Notes: generated by a model from the letters alone, not told the origin. Shown: positions 24,588-33,329, counted from the stretch's first letter. The stretch is DNA of 38,258 bases from an uncultured Eubacteriales bacterium (GCA_934433485.1 CAKRZR010000020.1:1-38258); one strand, 5' to 3'. Translations and numbers: made by a program.

Positions 24588-25715
24588 TTATTTGGTTTTT
24601 TCCGTGTCCGATGCCGTATAATCGACGGCATCCGCCTGACAGAGCGCGGTGAGATGATCCATTGCCGCTTCGTTTACGGAATCGATCGCGTCCACGACGG
24701 ACCGGAAGGCGCTCTCTCTGTCGGTATCTTCGAAAATTTCATGGCGCATGTGGGGGAAGAGCCGGTTTTCCGTGGTGCTGTATCCGATATCCCGGAAGAA
24801 GCGTTCGGTATCTGCCGTATGCTTTTTCCCACCGGCGATCGGATCGTGTTCCCCGGAAAAGAACCAGAGCGGTATATCTCGGTGGAGGCGGTCGTAATAC
24901 GCGGGCTTGTAGGCGTCGTGGACGAGCCGGAGAAGATAGCGGAAAAGTGCGATGGTCATATCGGCGCCGCAGAGTGGATCGGCTGCGAATTGTCTGCGGT
25001 TTTCCGCGTCCTCGGACAGCCATAGATACTCGTTTGCGTCCGCATTATCGGCGTACCTGGACTTGTCCGGTTCCTTTTCCGGATGGCGCGCGTTTTTACG
25101 AAATGCCGCGTTGTACCGTTCCAGCGCGTACAGATTCATAAGAAGCGGACGATCCGTTTCAGGGCGGGACAGGGATAAAAACCATACCCACGTCCGCGCG
25201 AGATTCACAAACGGCTCCCGATGGGGCATACCGCAGAAAAAGCATCCGGCAAGTCCCGCGTCGTTTGCACCAAGATAGGCAGCCGCCTCGAGAGCACCCA
25301 TCGAAAAGCCGAGCAGGTACCGAGGCAGCGGATCGATTCTCGGGTAGTCCTCGTCGTGGATGAGAACCAGCCCGTCGTCGGAGATTGGCTGGAACACAGA
25401 CGCGTACACGGCGTCGATGTCGGAGAGCACGTATTCGTCCGGATTGTCGCCGGGATAGCCAAGTCCCGCCGGAAATACGCTTTCCCCATGACCGCGCCGA
25501 TCGTGGCAGACAACGATCCCGCCGCGCCGCGCGATATATTCTATAAACGGCAGATAGCGTCCCTTATGCTCGTCCACACCGTGCAGGATCTGCAGGACAA
25601 ACCGCGCGTCATTTGGGACAACCCGTATTGTGGACAGCCACAGGCGCCCTTCCTCCGCGGGATTTTGGTAGTCGTAACGGACATAATACTGCTCCGCATG
25701 CAGAGAATCGTCCAT
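24588..25715 (-). CDS. Alpha/beta hydrolase, monoacylglycerol-lipase/serine aminopeptidase S33-like
   Basis: The start at 25715 has AAGGAG 9 nt upstream; the longer frame from 25847 has none and crosses the promoter. The 375-residue product has the oxyanion and family motif LHGVDEHKGRY, HDRRGHGES, the nucleophile elbow LLGFSMGA, the acid Asp in FFSGEHDPI and the His in MRHEIFED. The cap between about 195 and 290 is longer than usual. Known relatives hydrolyse lysophospholipids or monoacylglycerols in the cytoplasm or at the membrane. The gene is single, convergent with the protease gene, with only 25 nt between their ends and no clear terminator. Confidence 0.88.
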   Translation of the reverse strand: MDDSLHAEQYYVRYDYQNPAEEGRLWLSTIRVVPNDARFVLQILHGVDEHKGRYLPFIEYIARRGGIVVCHDRRGHGESVFPAGLGYPGDNPDEYVLSDIDAVYASVFQPISDDGLVLIHDEDYPRIDPLPRYLLGFSMGALEAAAYLGANDAGLAGCFFCGMPHREPFVNLARTWVWFLSLSRPETDRPLLMNLYALERYNAAFRKNARHPEKEPDKSRYADNADANEYLWLSEDAENRRQFAADPLCGADMTIALFRYLLRLVHDAYKPAYYDRLHRDIPLWFFSGEHDPIAGGKKHTADTERFFRDIGYSTTENRLFPHMRHEIFEDTDRESAFRSVVDAIDSVNEAAMDHLTALCQADAVDYTASDTEKTK

Positions 25716-25745
25716 AGAGCCACACTCCTTTTCTATAGTCTCTAT

Positions 25746-25774
25746 AGCATACCATAAAATCCATATAAAATCAA
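25746..25774 (-). promoter_or_regulatory. Sigma-A promoter of the hydrolase gene
   Basis: TTGATT (25769-25774) and TATGCT (25746-25751) on the minus strand are separated by 17 nt. The start codon lies 30 nt after the -10 box. Confidence 0.7.
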
Positions 25775-25828
25775 GAGAAAGCGCAAAAAGCCGCGGGGCA
25801 ATAGCATTTACCTTTTTGGGAAACGGAC

Positions 25829-25860
25829 TTGGGGAAACTTTTTTCAAAAAGTTTCCCCAA
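25829..25860. repeat. Perfect 15-bp inverted repeat with 2-nt loop
   Basis: Arms 25829-25843 and 25846-25860 (TTGGGGAAACTTTTT and its complement) are perfect. The 2-nt loop is too tight for an ordinary terminator; the outer bases would form the stem. It sits between clpC and the hydrolase promoter and may be a dispersed palindromic repeat. The rest of 25861-26030 holds nothing that I can support. Confidence 0.75.
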
Positions 25861-26035
25861 ACCCCTTCAAAAACTTTCTATCTGGGATAAAATGGATATC
25901 GTTTGTACAATTCCGGTGCATCAAATGAAGTTTTACAAACTATCAAAAAACTCTTCGCGACTTTGTTACCTCGGTACAGTGGGATGTCTGTCCTGTTTTT
26001 CTTTGAAAAAAAGTAAATGCTGTTGCCGTGCAAAA

Positions 26036-26064
26036 AGCCGTACCCGATTTTGTCGGATACGGCT
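26036..26064 (-). terminator. Terminator of the ctsR-clpC operon
   Basis: Twelve-nt arms (26036-26047 with 26053-26064) pair with one G-U, followed on the minus strand by TTTTTGC. It lies 10 nt past the clpC stop codon. Confidence 0.9.
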
Positions 26065-26074
26065 ATCTTGTGGT

Positions 26075-28561
26075 TTAGGACTGCGCGGCAGTGTTCGCAA
26101 CCTCTGCCACATCGACCGGCGGAATGTCCGCGCGTTTTTGGAATGCGATTTTGTCATCCGCGAGCACGGCGTCCACGGTATCGCCTCTTTCTACATTGCC
26201 CCGGAGCATTTCCTCGGACAGCGGATCCTCTACGCGGCGCACGATGGCTCTGCGCAGGGGTCTTGCGCCATAGACGGGATCAAAGCCCTCGTCGGCAAGG
26301 TACGAGACGACCTCCGGCGTGAACGTGATATGGATGCCCAGTCCCTCAGTGCGTTTTTCCACCTCGGCAAGGAGAATTTTCGTGATTTTTTCGATATCCG
26401 GCTTGTCGAGCTTGCGGAACAGGATGATCTCATCGAGACGGTTGAGAAATTCCGGCTTGAACGTGGCTTTCAATGCTTCCATGACCGCGTCGCGCTGCTT
26501 TTCCTCCTCGCGCACCTCTGCGTCGCCGACAGTGCCGAAGCCGAGCGGACGCGCTTTCGTAGTAAGACCGGACGCGCCGACGTTGGAGGTCATGATAAGG
26601 ATCGTGTTTTTGAAATCGACCCGTCTGCCCTGCGCGTCGGTGAGGATGCCGTCCTCCAGAATCTGAAGCATGATGTTGAACACATCCGGATGCGCTTTCT
26701 CGATCTCGTCAAAGAGCACGACGGAATACGGATGGCGGCGGATCTTCTCCGTGAGCTGTCCGCCCTCCTCGTAGCCGACATAGCCCGGCGGCGAACCGAT
26801 GAGCTTGGATACGCTGTGCTTTTCCATATATTCGGACATATCGACCCGGATCATCGCGCTCTCGTCTCCGAACATCACGTCCGCAAGCGCCTTTGTCAGC
26901 TCCGTTTTGCCCACGCCGGTGGGACCGAGGAAGATAAACGAACCGATCGGACGGCGCGGATCCTTGAGACCCATTCTGCCGCGGCGGATCGCACGGGCAA
27001 CCGCTTCCACTGCCTCATCCTGACCGATGAGCCGCTTTTTGAGGATCTCATCGAGGTGCAAGAGGCGTTCGCCTTCCTCGTCCGCCAGCTTTTTCACGGG
27101 GATTCCCGTCCACGCCGTCACGATGTCGGCAATGTCGTCCTCCGTTACCACGAGATCGGCGGCTTTTTGCCCGTTTCCCTTCATTGTGGCAAGCTTATCG
27201 GACAGCTGCTTTTCCGTGTCGCGAAGTCCGGCGGCGCGTTCGTAGTCCTCGGCAAGGATCGCTTCCTCCTTTTCCGCCGTGACTGCCTTGAGCCGCTGCT
27301 CCGTGTCCCGCAGATCCGCGGACGGCATGAAGGAGGAGATGCGCTTTTTGCTGGCGGCTTCGTCGATGAGGTCGATCGCCTTGTCTGGCAGATACCGGTC
27401 GCCGATGTAACGCACGGAGAGAGAAACCGCCGCGCGGATCGCCTCATCGCTGATTTTGAGCTTGTGGTGCGCCTCGTATTTGTCGCGCAGACCGAACAGA
27501 ATCCGGACAGCGTCCTCCGGCGACGGTTCTCCGACCAGCACGGACTGGAACCGTCTTTCCAGCGCCGCGTCCTTTTCAATGTGCCGACGGTATTCGTCGA
27601 TGGTCGTTGCGCCGATCACCTGGATCTCGCCCCGTGCCAGTGCCGGCTTCAGAATGTTCGCAGCATCCACAGCACCCTCCGCGCCGCCGGCGCCGATGAT
27701 GGTGTGGATTTCGTCGATGAAGAGGATGATGTCGGGATTCCGGCGCACCTCGTCCATGACGTTTTTCATCCGCTCCTCAAATTCGCCGCGGTACTTTGCG
27801 CCCGCGATCATGGCGGACAGATCCAGTGTGACGATCACCTTGTCGCGCAGCGTATCCGGTACCATGCCGTCTACGATCCGCTGTGCCAATCCCTCCACAA
27901 CGGCGGTTTTGCCAACACCTGGCTCGCCGATCAGACATGGGTTGTTCTTTGTCCGGCGCGAGAGGATCTGGATTACCCGCTCTGTTTCCGCATCTCTGCC
28001 GATGATGGGATCGATCTTGCCCTCCTTTGCCATTTTGCAGAGATTTCTGCCATAGGCGGAGAGGGTTGCCGCGTCCTTGAGATCGTTTTCCGCGGATTTA
28101 TTGCTTTTATCCGCTTTATCGCCTTCGTTCTGTCCGAAATACGACACGATATCGCGCTTCACGTCTCCCGCGGAAACGCCCTGCGCCTGCATCAGTCCGA
28201 CAGCGAAGCATTCCGGCTCATCGCAGATCGCGCACAAAAGATGTTCCGTGCCGATGTAGCCGTGACCGAGATCCATGGCGACTCTGGCGGAGGCTTCGAT
28301 GATTTTTTTGGTTCGGGGTGTGATGTCGGCAGCGGTCAGTCGGGTCGCTTCTCCGGTGCCGACGTGTTCAACGATCCGTTCGCGCGTCGCTGCAAAGGTA
28401 ATGCCGCGCCGTTCCAGGATCGATTCCGCGATGCCCTCCTTTTCCGACAGCAGTCCGAGCAGAAGATGCTCGCTGCCGACGCAGGTGTGACCCATTTCAC
28501 AGGCATAATAAAGCGCGCGGTTCAGTGCGTTCTGTGCCTTTTTCGTGAATCCGATCGGCAT
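26075..28561 (-). CDS. clpC: ATP-dependent Clp protease ATPase subunit ClpC
   Basis: ClpC unfolds damaged or tagged proteins and feeds them to ClpP. The 828 residues hold two N-domain repeats (about 4-145) and Walker A1 GEPGVGKT (212-219). A UVR-type middle domain follows (EAILAEDYERAAGLRDTEKQL, about 415-450). The second AAA module has GPTGVGKTELTKALAD, MSEYMEKHSVSKLIGSPPGYVGYEEGG and NRLDEIILF, and a C-terminal D2-small domain ends the protein. GGGGGC about 6 nt before the ATG is the ribosome site. It is the last gene of the ctsR operon. Between it and mcsB lies a hairpin (28641-28687) that may tune its level. Confidence 0.98.
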   Translation of the reverse strand: MPIGFTKKAQNALNRALYYACEMGHTCVGSEHLLLGLLSEKEGIAESILERRGITFAATRERIVEHVGTGEATRLTAADITPRTKKIIEASARVAMDLGHGYIGTEHLLCAICDEPECFAVGLMQAQGVSAGDVKRDIVSYFGQNEGDKADKSNKSAENDLKDAATLSAYGRNLCKMAKEGKIDPIIGRDAETERVIQILSRRTKNNPCLIGEPGVGKTAVVEGLAQRIVDGMVPDTLRDKVIVTLDLSAMIAGAKYRGEFEERMKNVMDEVRRNPDIILFIDEIHTIIGAGGAEGAVDAANILKPALARGEIQVIGATTIDEYRRHIEKDAALERRFQSVLVGEPSPEDAVRILFGLRDKYEAHHKLKISDEAIRAAVSLSVRYIGDRYLPDKAIDLIDEAASKKRISSFMPSADLRDTEQRLKAVTAEKEEAILAEDYERAAGLRDTEKQLSDKLATMKGNGQKAADLVVTEDDIADIVTAWTGIPVKKLADEEGERLLHLDEILKKRLIGQDEAVEAVARAIRRGRMGLKDPRRPIGSFIFLGPTGVGKTELTKALADVMFGDESAMIRVDMSEYMEKHSVSKLIGSPPGYVGYEEGGQLTEKIRRHPYSVVLFDEIEKAHPDVFNIMLQILEDGILTDAQGRRVDFKNTILIMTSNVGASGLTTKARPLGFGTVGDAEVREEEKQRDAVMEALKATFKPEFLNRLDEIILFRKLDKPDIEKITKILLAEVEKRTEGLGIHITFTPEVVSYLADEGFDPVYGARPLRRAIVRRVEDPLSEEMLRGNVERGDTVDAVLADDKIAFQKRADIPPVDVAEVANTAAQS

Positions 28562-28640
28562 ATGGTTGCCCCCTTTTTGCGTGTTGTTTCTTCCTTATTT
28601 ATATATAGTATACGCGCCGTTTTGCCCGTATACACAGCTT

Positions 28641-28687
28641 CCCCGGAGATTTCCCGTCGTCTCGCTGTGGCGGAGGATCTCCGGGGG
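28641..28687 (-). promoter_or_regulatory. Hairpin in the mcsB-clpC spacer
   Basis: CCCCGGAGAT (28641-28650) can pair with ATCTCCGGGG (28677-28686). On the minus strand it is followed by AAGCTGTG rather than a T run, so it is not a clear terminator. It may be an RNA-processing or stability element. A TATACT box lies downstream (about 28609) without a good -35. Confidence 0.5.
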
Positions 28688-28691
28688 AAAA

Positions 28692-29705
28692 TTACTTTTC
28701 TTCCGTGCTGAGGATTTCGCAAGCGGTTTTTGCACGCGCGGTGTTCTGTTCGCCGACCGTTTTGCAGCCGGACGCAGCCGTCACGACACCGGGCAGACAG
28801 CAAAACAGCATTTCGTCCACCTTTTGCGGTGTGATCGTGTCGAGCAGACCGAGGGATGCGCCCAGACGCAGGTTGGCATAGAGACTGTACAATTCTTCCG
28901 CGCTCAGTCTGGTGGCGTAGCGGCAGATACCGAGTGAGCGGCGTGCCTTGTCGCGTAGTACCTCGCGGCTGTCGTGTTCCTCCGCGTTTCTGGTGCGCAG
29001 ATCTCTTTCCTGTGCGATGAGCTGCTCCACAACAGCCTGCAGCTTGCGGATCGTTTCCTCCTCCGTGATGCCGAGCGTGACCTGATTGGAAATCTGGTAC
29101 AGGTAGCCGTCCGCTCCGGAGCCTTCTCCCGCCATACCGCGCACGGTCAGACCGATCTTTTCCAGCTGCATCTGCAGTCTGCGGATCAGTCCCGCTCTCG
29201 TGTATGCAGGCAGGAACACCATTACCGATGCGCGCATGCCTGTGCCGAGATTGGTCGGGCAGTGGGTCAGATACCCATAGTCCTCATTGAACGCGATCTC
29301 CGCGCCATCGTCGAGCAGTGTGTCCGCTTCCGCAGCCGCCTGATACGCCTCCTCCAGCGCCAGCCCTGCGTAAACGGACTGGATCCGTACGTGATCCTCC
29401 TCCAGCGCCATGATATAGGTGTTGTCATGGGAGAACAACAGACCCGGATGCGCAGCGCGTGCAAACTCCGGACTGATGAAGTCGCGTTCGGCGAGAGACG
29501 CCTTGTCTGCCGCGGATAGAGTTGCCATATCCGTGACTTCCCAATCTGCGTAGATTTTTGTCAGAATGTCCTTGACTTCCTTTTCCTGCTCCTCCGTCAT
29601 GCAGTCCGGGAACGGATACGCCGCCAGATTTCTTGCGAGCCGTACACGGGAGCTGACCACCACATCGTTGTCCTTGCCGGATTCTGTATACCAATTCTTT
29701 AACAT
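28692..29705 (-). CDS. mcsB: Protein arginine kinase McsB
   Basis: McsB phosphorylates arginines on CtsR and on damaged proteins, marking them for ClpC-ClpP. The start at 29705 has AAAGGA about 10 nt upstream; the longer frame is not supported. The 337 residues show the phosphagen-kinase fold: VVVSSRVRLARNL near the N terminus, the ATP-site LTHCPTNLGTGMRASV with the conserved Cys, GEGSGADGYLYQISNQVTLG, and the C-terminal ARRSLGICRYATRLSAEE(L)YSLYANLRLG with a phospho-arginine-binding pocket. It lies 59 nt after mcsA. Confidence 0.97.
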   Translation of the reverse strand: MLKNWYTESGKDNDVVVSSRVRLARNLAAYPFPDCMTEEQEKEVKDILTKIYADWEVTDMATLSAADKASLAERDFISPEFARAAHPGLLFSHDNTYIMALEEDHVRIQSVYAGLALEEAYQAAAEADTLLDDGAEIAFNEDYGYLTHCPTNLGTGMRASVMVFLPAYTRAGLIRRLQMQLEKIGLTVRGMAGEGSGADGYLYQISNQVTLGITEEETIRKLQAVVEQLIAQERDLRTRNAEEHDSREVLRDKARRSLGICRYATRLSAEELYSLYANLRLGASLGLLDTITPQKVDEMLFCCLPGVVTAASGCKTVGEQNTARAKTACEILSTEEK

Positions 29706-29764
29706 ATCATTCAATCCTTTCGTTTCCGCATCTGTCTCTATGGAAATCGCTGCTGTATTCCCGT

Positions 29765-30412
29765 TTACTCTGTCGGATTTTTGCTTTTCCCTTCGCCCGT
29801 CTCTTCCGTATGCTCCGCGCAGCAAGAGCAGGACGGAGCCGCTTTCGCTTCCGTTTCTGTCGCTGCCGTTTCTGCTGCCGGAGCTTTCAATGCGCGGATT
29901 GCGTCACGCAGCTCTGCCGCTTTTTCGTATTCCTCGTTCTTGACCGCCTCGTGGAGCTCGTCCTCCATCTTCTGTAGCTTTTCCTTTGCTTCCAACGCCG
30001 CGCGGAACCGTTTCGGAACGTTGCCGGTGTGCTTTGTTCTGCCGTGAATGCGCTGAATTGTAGCCGGGAGCGCGTCGCCGAATACCTCATAGCACATCGG
30101 ACAGCCGAGCTTGCCGTTTTCCACGATGTCCTCGAATGTGGAGCCGCAGAGCGGACAGGTCTTTTTCTCCCGACCGCCGGCGCCCAGAGCGTGTCTCTGA
30201 CCGATCGGTGCGAACAGACTGCCGAAGAGATTGTCGCCGGAGAAGATCTTGTTCATGGAACTGAAGAAATTCTCGTCAAAGGAGCGGATCTCGCCGGATT
30301 CCTCGAGCTTCTTGGCACAGTCGGCGCACAGGTGATATGCCTTTTCCGTGCCGTTGATGTTTTCCTTATAATAGAATGTCGCTTCATTCTTACCGCATTT
30401 TTCGCAAAGCAT
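29765..30412 (-). CDS. mcsA: McsA, zinc-binding activator of McsB
   Basis: McsA activates McsB and links it to CtsR and ClpC. The start at 30412 follows GAGGGA. The 215 residues have four CxxC pairs (MLCEKCG, LCADCA, TCPLCG, GCPMCY) that form zinc fingers. A helix-rich UVR motif follows (EAVKNEEYEKAAELRDAIRAL, about 165-185). The C-terminal tail is Ala/Glu-rich with an extra SCSCC cluster, not usual in the family, which may bind metal. It lies 26 nt after ctsR. Confidence 0.95.
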   Translation of the reverse strand: MLCEKCGKNEATFYYKENINGTEKAYHLCADCAKKLEESGEIRSFDENFFSSMNKIFSGDNLFGSLFAPIGQRHALGAGGREKKTCPLCGSTFEDIVENGKLGCPMCYEVFGDALPATIQRIHGRTKHTGNVPKRFRAALEAKEKLQKMEDELHEAVKNEEYEKAAELRDAIRALKAPAAETAATETEAKAAPSCSCCAEHTEETGEGKSKNPTE

Positions 30413-30438
30413 ATAATATATCCCTCTTTCGGTGTGAT

Positions 30439-30891
30439 TTATAGCATATAGCACATCAGAATGTGCCGCATCATGTCCGCGCGTACTGCGTTTCGTTTTT
30501 CCGCCGGACATTTTTCCATGGTCGCCGTGCTCATGACCGCCATGGCAAGACGGGCTTCCCGTTCGTTCATGACGCCGTGGTCGAGCAGATTTTTGAGATA
30601 CGCACGGGCTTCGTTCTCCTCCAGCGTATCGCCGATGGCGTGGAAGAAGTGCATCAGATACTGGTTTTTGGACATCTGCACCCGGATGATCCGGATGTAT
30701 CCGCCGCCGCCTCGTCTGCTTTCCGTGACGTAACCCTTTTCCGGTGTGAATCGGGAGGTGATGACGTAGTTGATCTGACTTGGTACGCAGCCCAGCTGTG
30801 CCGCAAGATCGTTCCGCTTGACCTCAACCTGTCCGCCGCCGTCTTCCAGCATCTTTTCCAGCAGTCCGGCGATGTGATCGGACAAAACCAT
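30439..30891 (-). CDS. ctsR: Heat-shock repressor CtsR
   Basis: CtsR represses the clp genes until heat or arginine phosphorylation releases it. The start at 30891 has GGGAGG 9 nt upstream. The 150 residues show the winged helix-turn-helix (VEVKRNDLAAQLGCVPSQINYVITSRFTPEKGY) and the glycine-rich wing RRGGGGYIRI, then a helical dimer domain. It is the first gene of its own operon, downstream of CtsR boxes, so it controls itself. Confidence 0.97.
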   Translation of the reverse strand: MVLSDHIAGLLEKMLEDGGGQVEVKRNDLAAQLGCVPSQINYVITSRFTPEKGYVTESRRGGGGYIRIIRVQMSKNQYLMHFFHAIGDTLEENEARAYLKNLLDHGVMNEREARLAMAVMSTATMEKCPAEKRNAVRADMMRHILMCYML

Positions 30892-30996
30892 GTGACCATC
30901 CTCCCCGAAGGTTTCCGTACCTTTCGGTCCATCGCGCATCGAGTATCGATTGCTGACCTGTCCATCCGGTACATCTCATTTGGATCATCATTTGTC

Positions 30997-31073
30997 TTTG
31001 ACTATCCTTGACCTTCATTGTGCCTATAGTATACCGCAAAAGTCAGAAAAAGTCAAAGTCAAAGAAAGACAAA
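30997..31073 (-). promoter_or_regulatory. ctsR operon promoter with three CtsR boxes
   Basis: On the minus strand TTGACT (31051-31056) and TATACT (31028-31033) are 17 nt apart. Heptad pairs of the CtsR type (RGTCAAA-NAN-RGTCAAA) lie at 31041-31057 (AGTCAGA-AAA-AGTCAAA, plus strand), at 31057-31073 (AGTCAAA-GAA-AGACAAA, plus strand) and at 30997-31013 (GGTCAAG-GAT-AGTCAAA, minus strand). The first two cover and extend the -35 box; the third lies near the transcript start. Repressor on both sides of the core promoter would give tight autoregulation. Confidence 0.85.
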
Positions 31074-31203
31074 TATCCGTTGTGAGGGACGATAAAACGA
31101 AAATAGCTCTCGGATTCTCGCTGTTTCTTTCAAAATCAAACTTTTTTGAAAAATCAAAAATGGATCGCAAAGGTCAGACAGCGCATGACAGCGCGCAGAA
31201 CGA

Positions 31204-31229
31204 AAAACAGGACCGCGGAGAGCCGATCC
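31204..31229 (-). terminator. Terminator after the peptidoglycan-binding gene
   Basis: On the minus strand GGATCG and CGGTCC (31229-31224 with 31215-31210) form a 6-bp stem with one G-U, followed by TGTTTTTCG. It lies 18 nt after the stop at 31248. The stretch 31074-31203 shows no other feature. Confidence 0.65.
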
Positions 31230-31247
31230 CGTTTTCCGGTTGCGTTT

Positions 31248-32600
31248 TCACAAGGATTGATAAGTGGAGGTGATGCTGTTCCACGTCACGGAGCCGACGA
31301 CCCCGGTGTTTGGAATGTCGAATAGTTCCTGATACGCGCGCACCGCCGATTCCGTAGCAGAGCCGAACACGCCGTCGATGGTGAGCTTCGGAATGGTCGG
31401 ATACGTGTCGCTGATCCGGTTCAGGTATGTCTGCAATGCCGTGACCGCCTCACCGCGCGCGCCGATACGGAGAACGTAGCCGGGATAGAGAAGTGTCACG
31501 TCGTCAAAGGCAGAAGCGGGCAGGGAATTGAGCAGATCGAGGTATGTGCGCTGCATGGCGTTCCACGTGACGACATTGACGACCCCGGTTTCCGGCAGTC
31601 CGTAATACCGCTGGAAATCGAGAACGCTCTGCTCCGTCGCCGTGCCGAAGATCCCATCGATGGCGACCGGCTGGATCTGGTTGTTGAATGTGCCGATGAA
31701 GTTGAGGTAATATTGCAGCTCACGTACATCGTTCCCGGTGTCGCCGCGCTGCAATATCTCCGGCTGCAATTGCGTCACCTCATCGAGAAAGATCCCTTCG
31801 CTTGCCAGATCGGTCAGTCGCTTTACCCCGCCGTAGATCGAAACGATCTTGTACCACGTCGCGCGCCCGACAATGCCGTCCACGGTCAAATTGAAGATCC
31901 GTTGAAATTCCCGCACCGCCGCCTCTGTTTCCGGACCGAATATGCCGTCGGGGTTCGGAATGGTCGGTATGGATGGGTAGTTTTTCGCGATCCGATTGAG
32001 CCGGAGCTGAATATAGCGGACCTCGTTTCCGGAATTGCCGAGCCGGAGCGTGGTGCCGGGATACGATTCGGTCAGAGCGGCGATGGGGGCATTGCGGACG
32101 ATGGCAAGATTGTCGCCATAATAATAGGTAAGAATTTCGTAAGGCGTCCTGCCATTCTCCGCGAGATCCACGCTCCCCCACTGCGACAGACCATCGCATT
32201 GCACCTGCACACCGTCGCAATATGTGGCAAACAGCGGCTCCACACTGCCCGTGCGCCGGAGATACTGGTCGAATATCTCATCGACAAGCTGTGAGATGTT
32301 CTCGAAAATATCCCTGCCGTTGACGAAGGACTGGTCGAAGGCGGTGGAATTGGTGATGTCGAAGCTGTATCCCCGGCTCCGATAGAATTCCGTGTAGACG
32401 CGGTTCAGGGTGAAGCTGATCTGGGCAAGGATGTTCGCGCGCAGTGCGTTTTCCGGCCAGGTCGGGTAGATTTCGCTGGACGCCACGTTTTTGATGTAAT
32501 CCGTAAACGACACGGTCACGTTGGCGGCGTCCACGGAGGGCGGACCGAGATGAACCGTGATCGTCTCCGGAATGTAGGGCAGCAGGACGTTTCCGTTCAC
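31248..32600 (-). CDS. SpoIID-like protein with three peptidoglycan-binding domains
   Basis: The 450-residue protein combines an SpoIID/LytB-like N-terminal region with three C-terminal PG_binding_1 repeats. The first shows FTDYIKNVASSEIYPTWPENALRANILAQ near 32-60 and DGLSQWGSVDLAENGRTPYEIL near 136-157. The repeats lie at about 188-258, 285-352 and 372-445, each with LRxGxxGxxVxxLQxxLN and a DGIFGxxTExAVxxFQ segment. SpoIID cuts glycan strands during engulfment; PG_binding_1 binds wall or cortex. No signal peptide or membrane helix is visible, so it may act in the spore or leave by another route. Its ATG overlaps the stop of the upstream gene (ATGA). Confidence 0.8.
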   Translation of the reverse strand: MNGNVLLPYIPETITVHLGPPSVDAANVTVSFTDYIKNVASSEIYPTWPENALRANILAQISFTLNRVYTEFYRSRGYSFDITNSTAFDQSFVNGRDIFENISQLVDEIFDQYLRRTGSVEPLFATYCDGVQVQCDGLSQWGSVDLAENGRTPYEILTYYYGDNLAIVRNAPIAALTESYPGTTLRLGNSGNEVRYIQLRLNRIAKNYPSIPTIPNPDGIFGPETEAAVREFQRIFNLTVDGIVGRATWYKIVSIYGGVKRLTDLASEGIFLDEVTQLQPEILQRGDTGNDVRELQYYLNFIGTFNNQIQPVAIDGIFGTATEQSVLDFQRYYGLPETGVVNVVTWNAMQRTYLDLLNSLPASAFDDVTLLYPGYVLRIGARGEAVTALQTYLNRISDTYPTIPKLTIDGVFGSATESAVRAYQELFDIPNTGVVGSVTWNSITSTYQSL

Positions 32601-33109
32601 GATTCCGCCTCCCCATCCCCGCCTTTTTCATCTGACCGCGCCGGATCGTCCTTTCCCATGCCGTTCCACTGCGGATAGGGGCGCGTGTAGAGCTCTTCCT
32701 CCGATTCGTCATCCGTTTCTGCGATCGGCTCATGCAGCTGGATCGGCATCTCCGCTCGGTTCCTGTCCCGCGCGCCGCCGGACGATGGTTGGAGGATGAC
32801 GTGCTGGACCGCGGTGATCCCGTCGAATACGGAGACGGAGCGATCGCGCACGGGGGTATATCCGTCCGCCAAGACCCGGATCGTGTAGACGGCGTAGGGC
32901 CGTGTGCCGCCATCCGGGGTGAGACTTTCGGCTGCGGCGGGGGCAGGGACCTCCACGGTCTGCGTGAGTCCGCCGGATCCGGTTTTCAATCGATAGAGCA
33001 TCCCGCCGCCCGGCTCCCAGATCTCCACATCCGCGCCAACGACGGGAAAGGACTGTCCGCAGGTCGTGACCCAGACGCGCAAATAGCCGCTTCCATTCTG
33101 TTTTGTCAT
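32597..33109 (-). CDS. Carboxypeptidase-regulatory-like beta-sandwich protein, partner of the SpoIID-like protein
   Basis: The start at 33109 has GAGGTG 7 nt upstream. The 170-residue product starts MTKQNGSGYLRVWVTTCG and holds one beta-sandwich of the carboxypeptidase-regulatory type: SFPVVGADVEIW, YRLKTGSGGLTQTVEVPAP, PYAVYTIRVLADGYTPVRDRSVSVFDGI and VQHVILQP (about 10-115). An acidic Pro-rich tail ends GDGEAES. No signal peptide is seen. It is translationally coupled to the next gene through a 4-nt overlap, so the two likely act together, perhaps on the spore or cell surface. Function unknown. Confidence 0.7.
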   Translation of the reverse strand: MTKQNGSGYLRVWVTTCGQSFPVVGADVEIWEPGGGMLYRLKTGSGGLTQTVEVPAPAAAESLTPDGGTRPYAVYTIRVLADGYTPVRDRSVSVFDGITAVQHVILQPSSGGARDRNRAEMPIQLHEPIAETDDESEEELYTRPYPQWNGMGKDDPARSDEKGGDGEAES

Positions 33110-33133
33110 GGAAACACCTCGCTTTCTCACCTA

Positions 33134-33142
33134 TATGATATG
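33134..33142 (-). promoter_or_regulatory. Possible mother-cell sigma (E/K-type) -10 element
   Basis: Minus strand CATATCATA matches the CATANNNTA -10 pattern of the sporulation sigma factors K and E, 24 nt before the start codon at 33109. An AC about 17 nt upstream fits the short sigma-K -35. The match is short and could be chance. Confidence 0.3.
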
Positions 33143-33233
33143 CGCCAAAGGGGAAAGCGGTGCACTCCGATAGGAAAAATCATGCAAGTGGCGCTTGCAA
33201 AAATGAAAAATCGGCTTTGCAACGAATAATTGA

Positions 33234-33262
33234 TTGACAATTTTTCGTGGGTCTGTTATACT
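33234..33262 (+). promoter_or_regulatory. Consensus sigma-A promoter of the XRE-solenoid gene
   Basis: TTGACA (33234-33239) and TATACT (33257-33262) are 17 nt apart, nearly full consensus. The TTG of the -35 is a false upstream start in the same frame as the gene. A small GCAAG/CTTGC hairpin (33184-33199) lies upstream. Confidence 0.85.
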
Positions 33263-33329
33263 GGTTTCAGAAAAAGCGACCGCCCGGGACACGGTTTTTC
33301 AAAAAATACATCATATACGGAGGACACAC

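Noticed and set aside
25829..28711. 960-codon open frame on the plus strand
   Set aside because: It lies antisense to clpC, whose conserved motifs leave no doubt. The frame is a by-product of GC-rich codon use and shows no domain.
33234..33329. Upstream start (TTG) for the XRE-solenoid gene
   Set aside because: The TTG is part of a consensus -35 box. The ATG at 33330 has GGAGG at the right distance.
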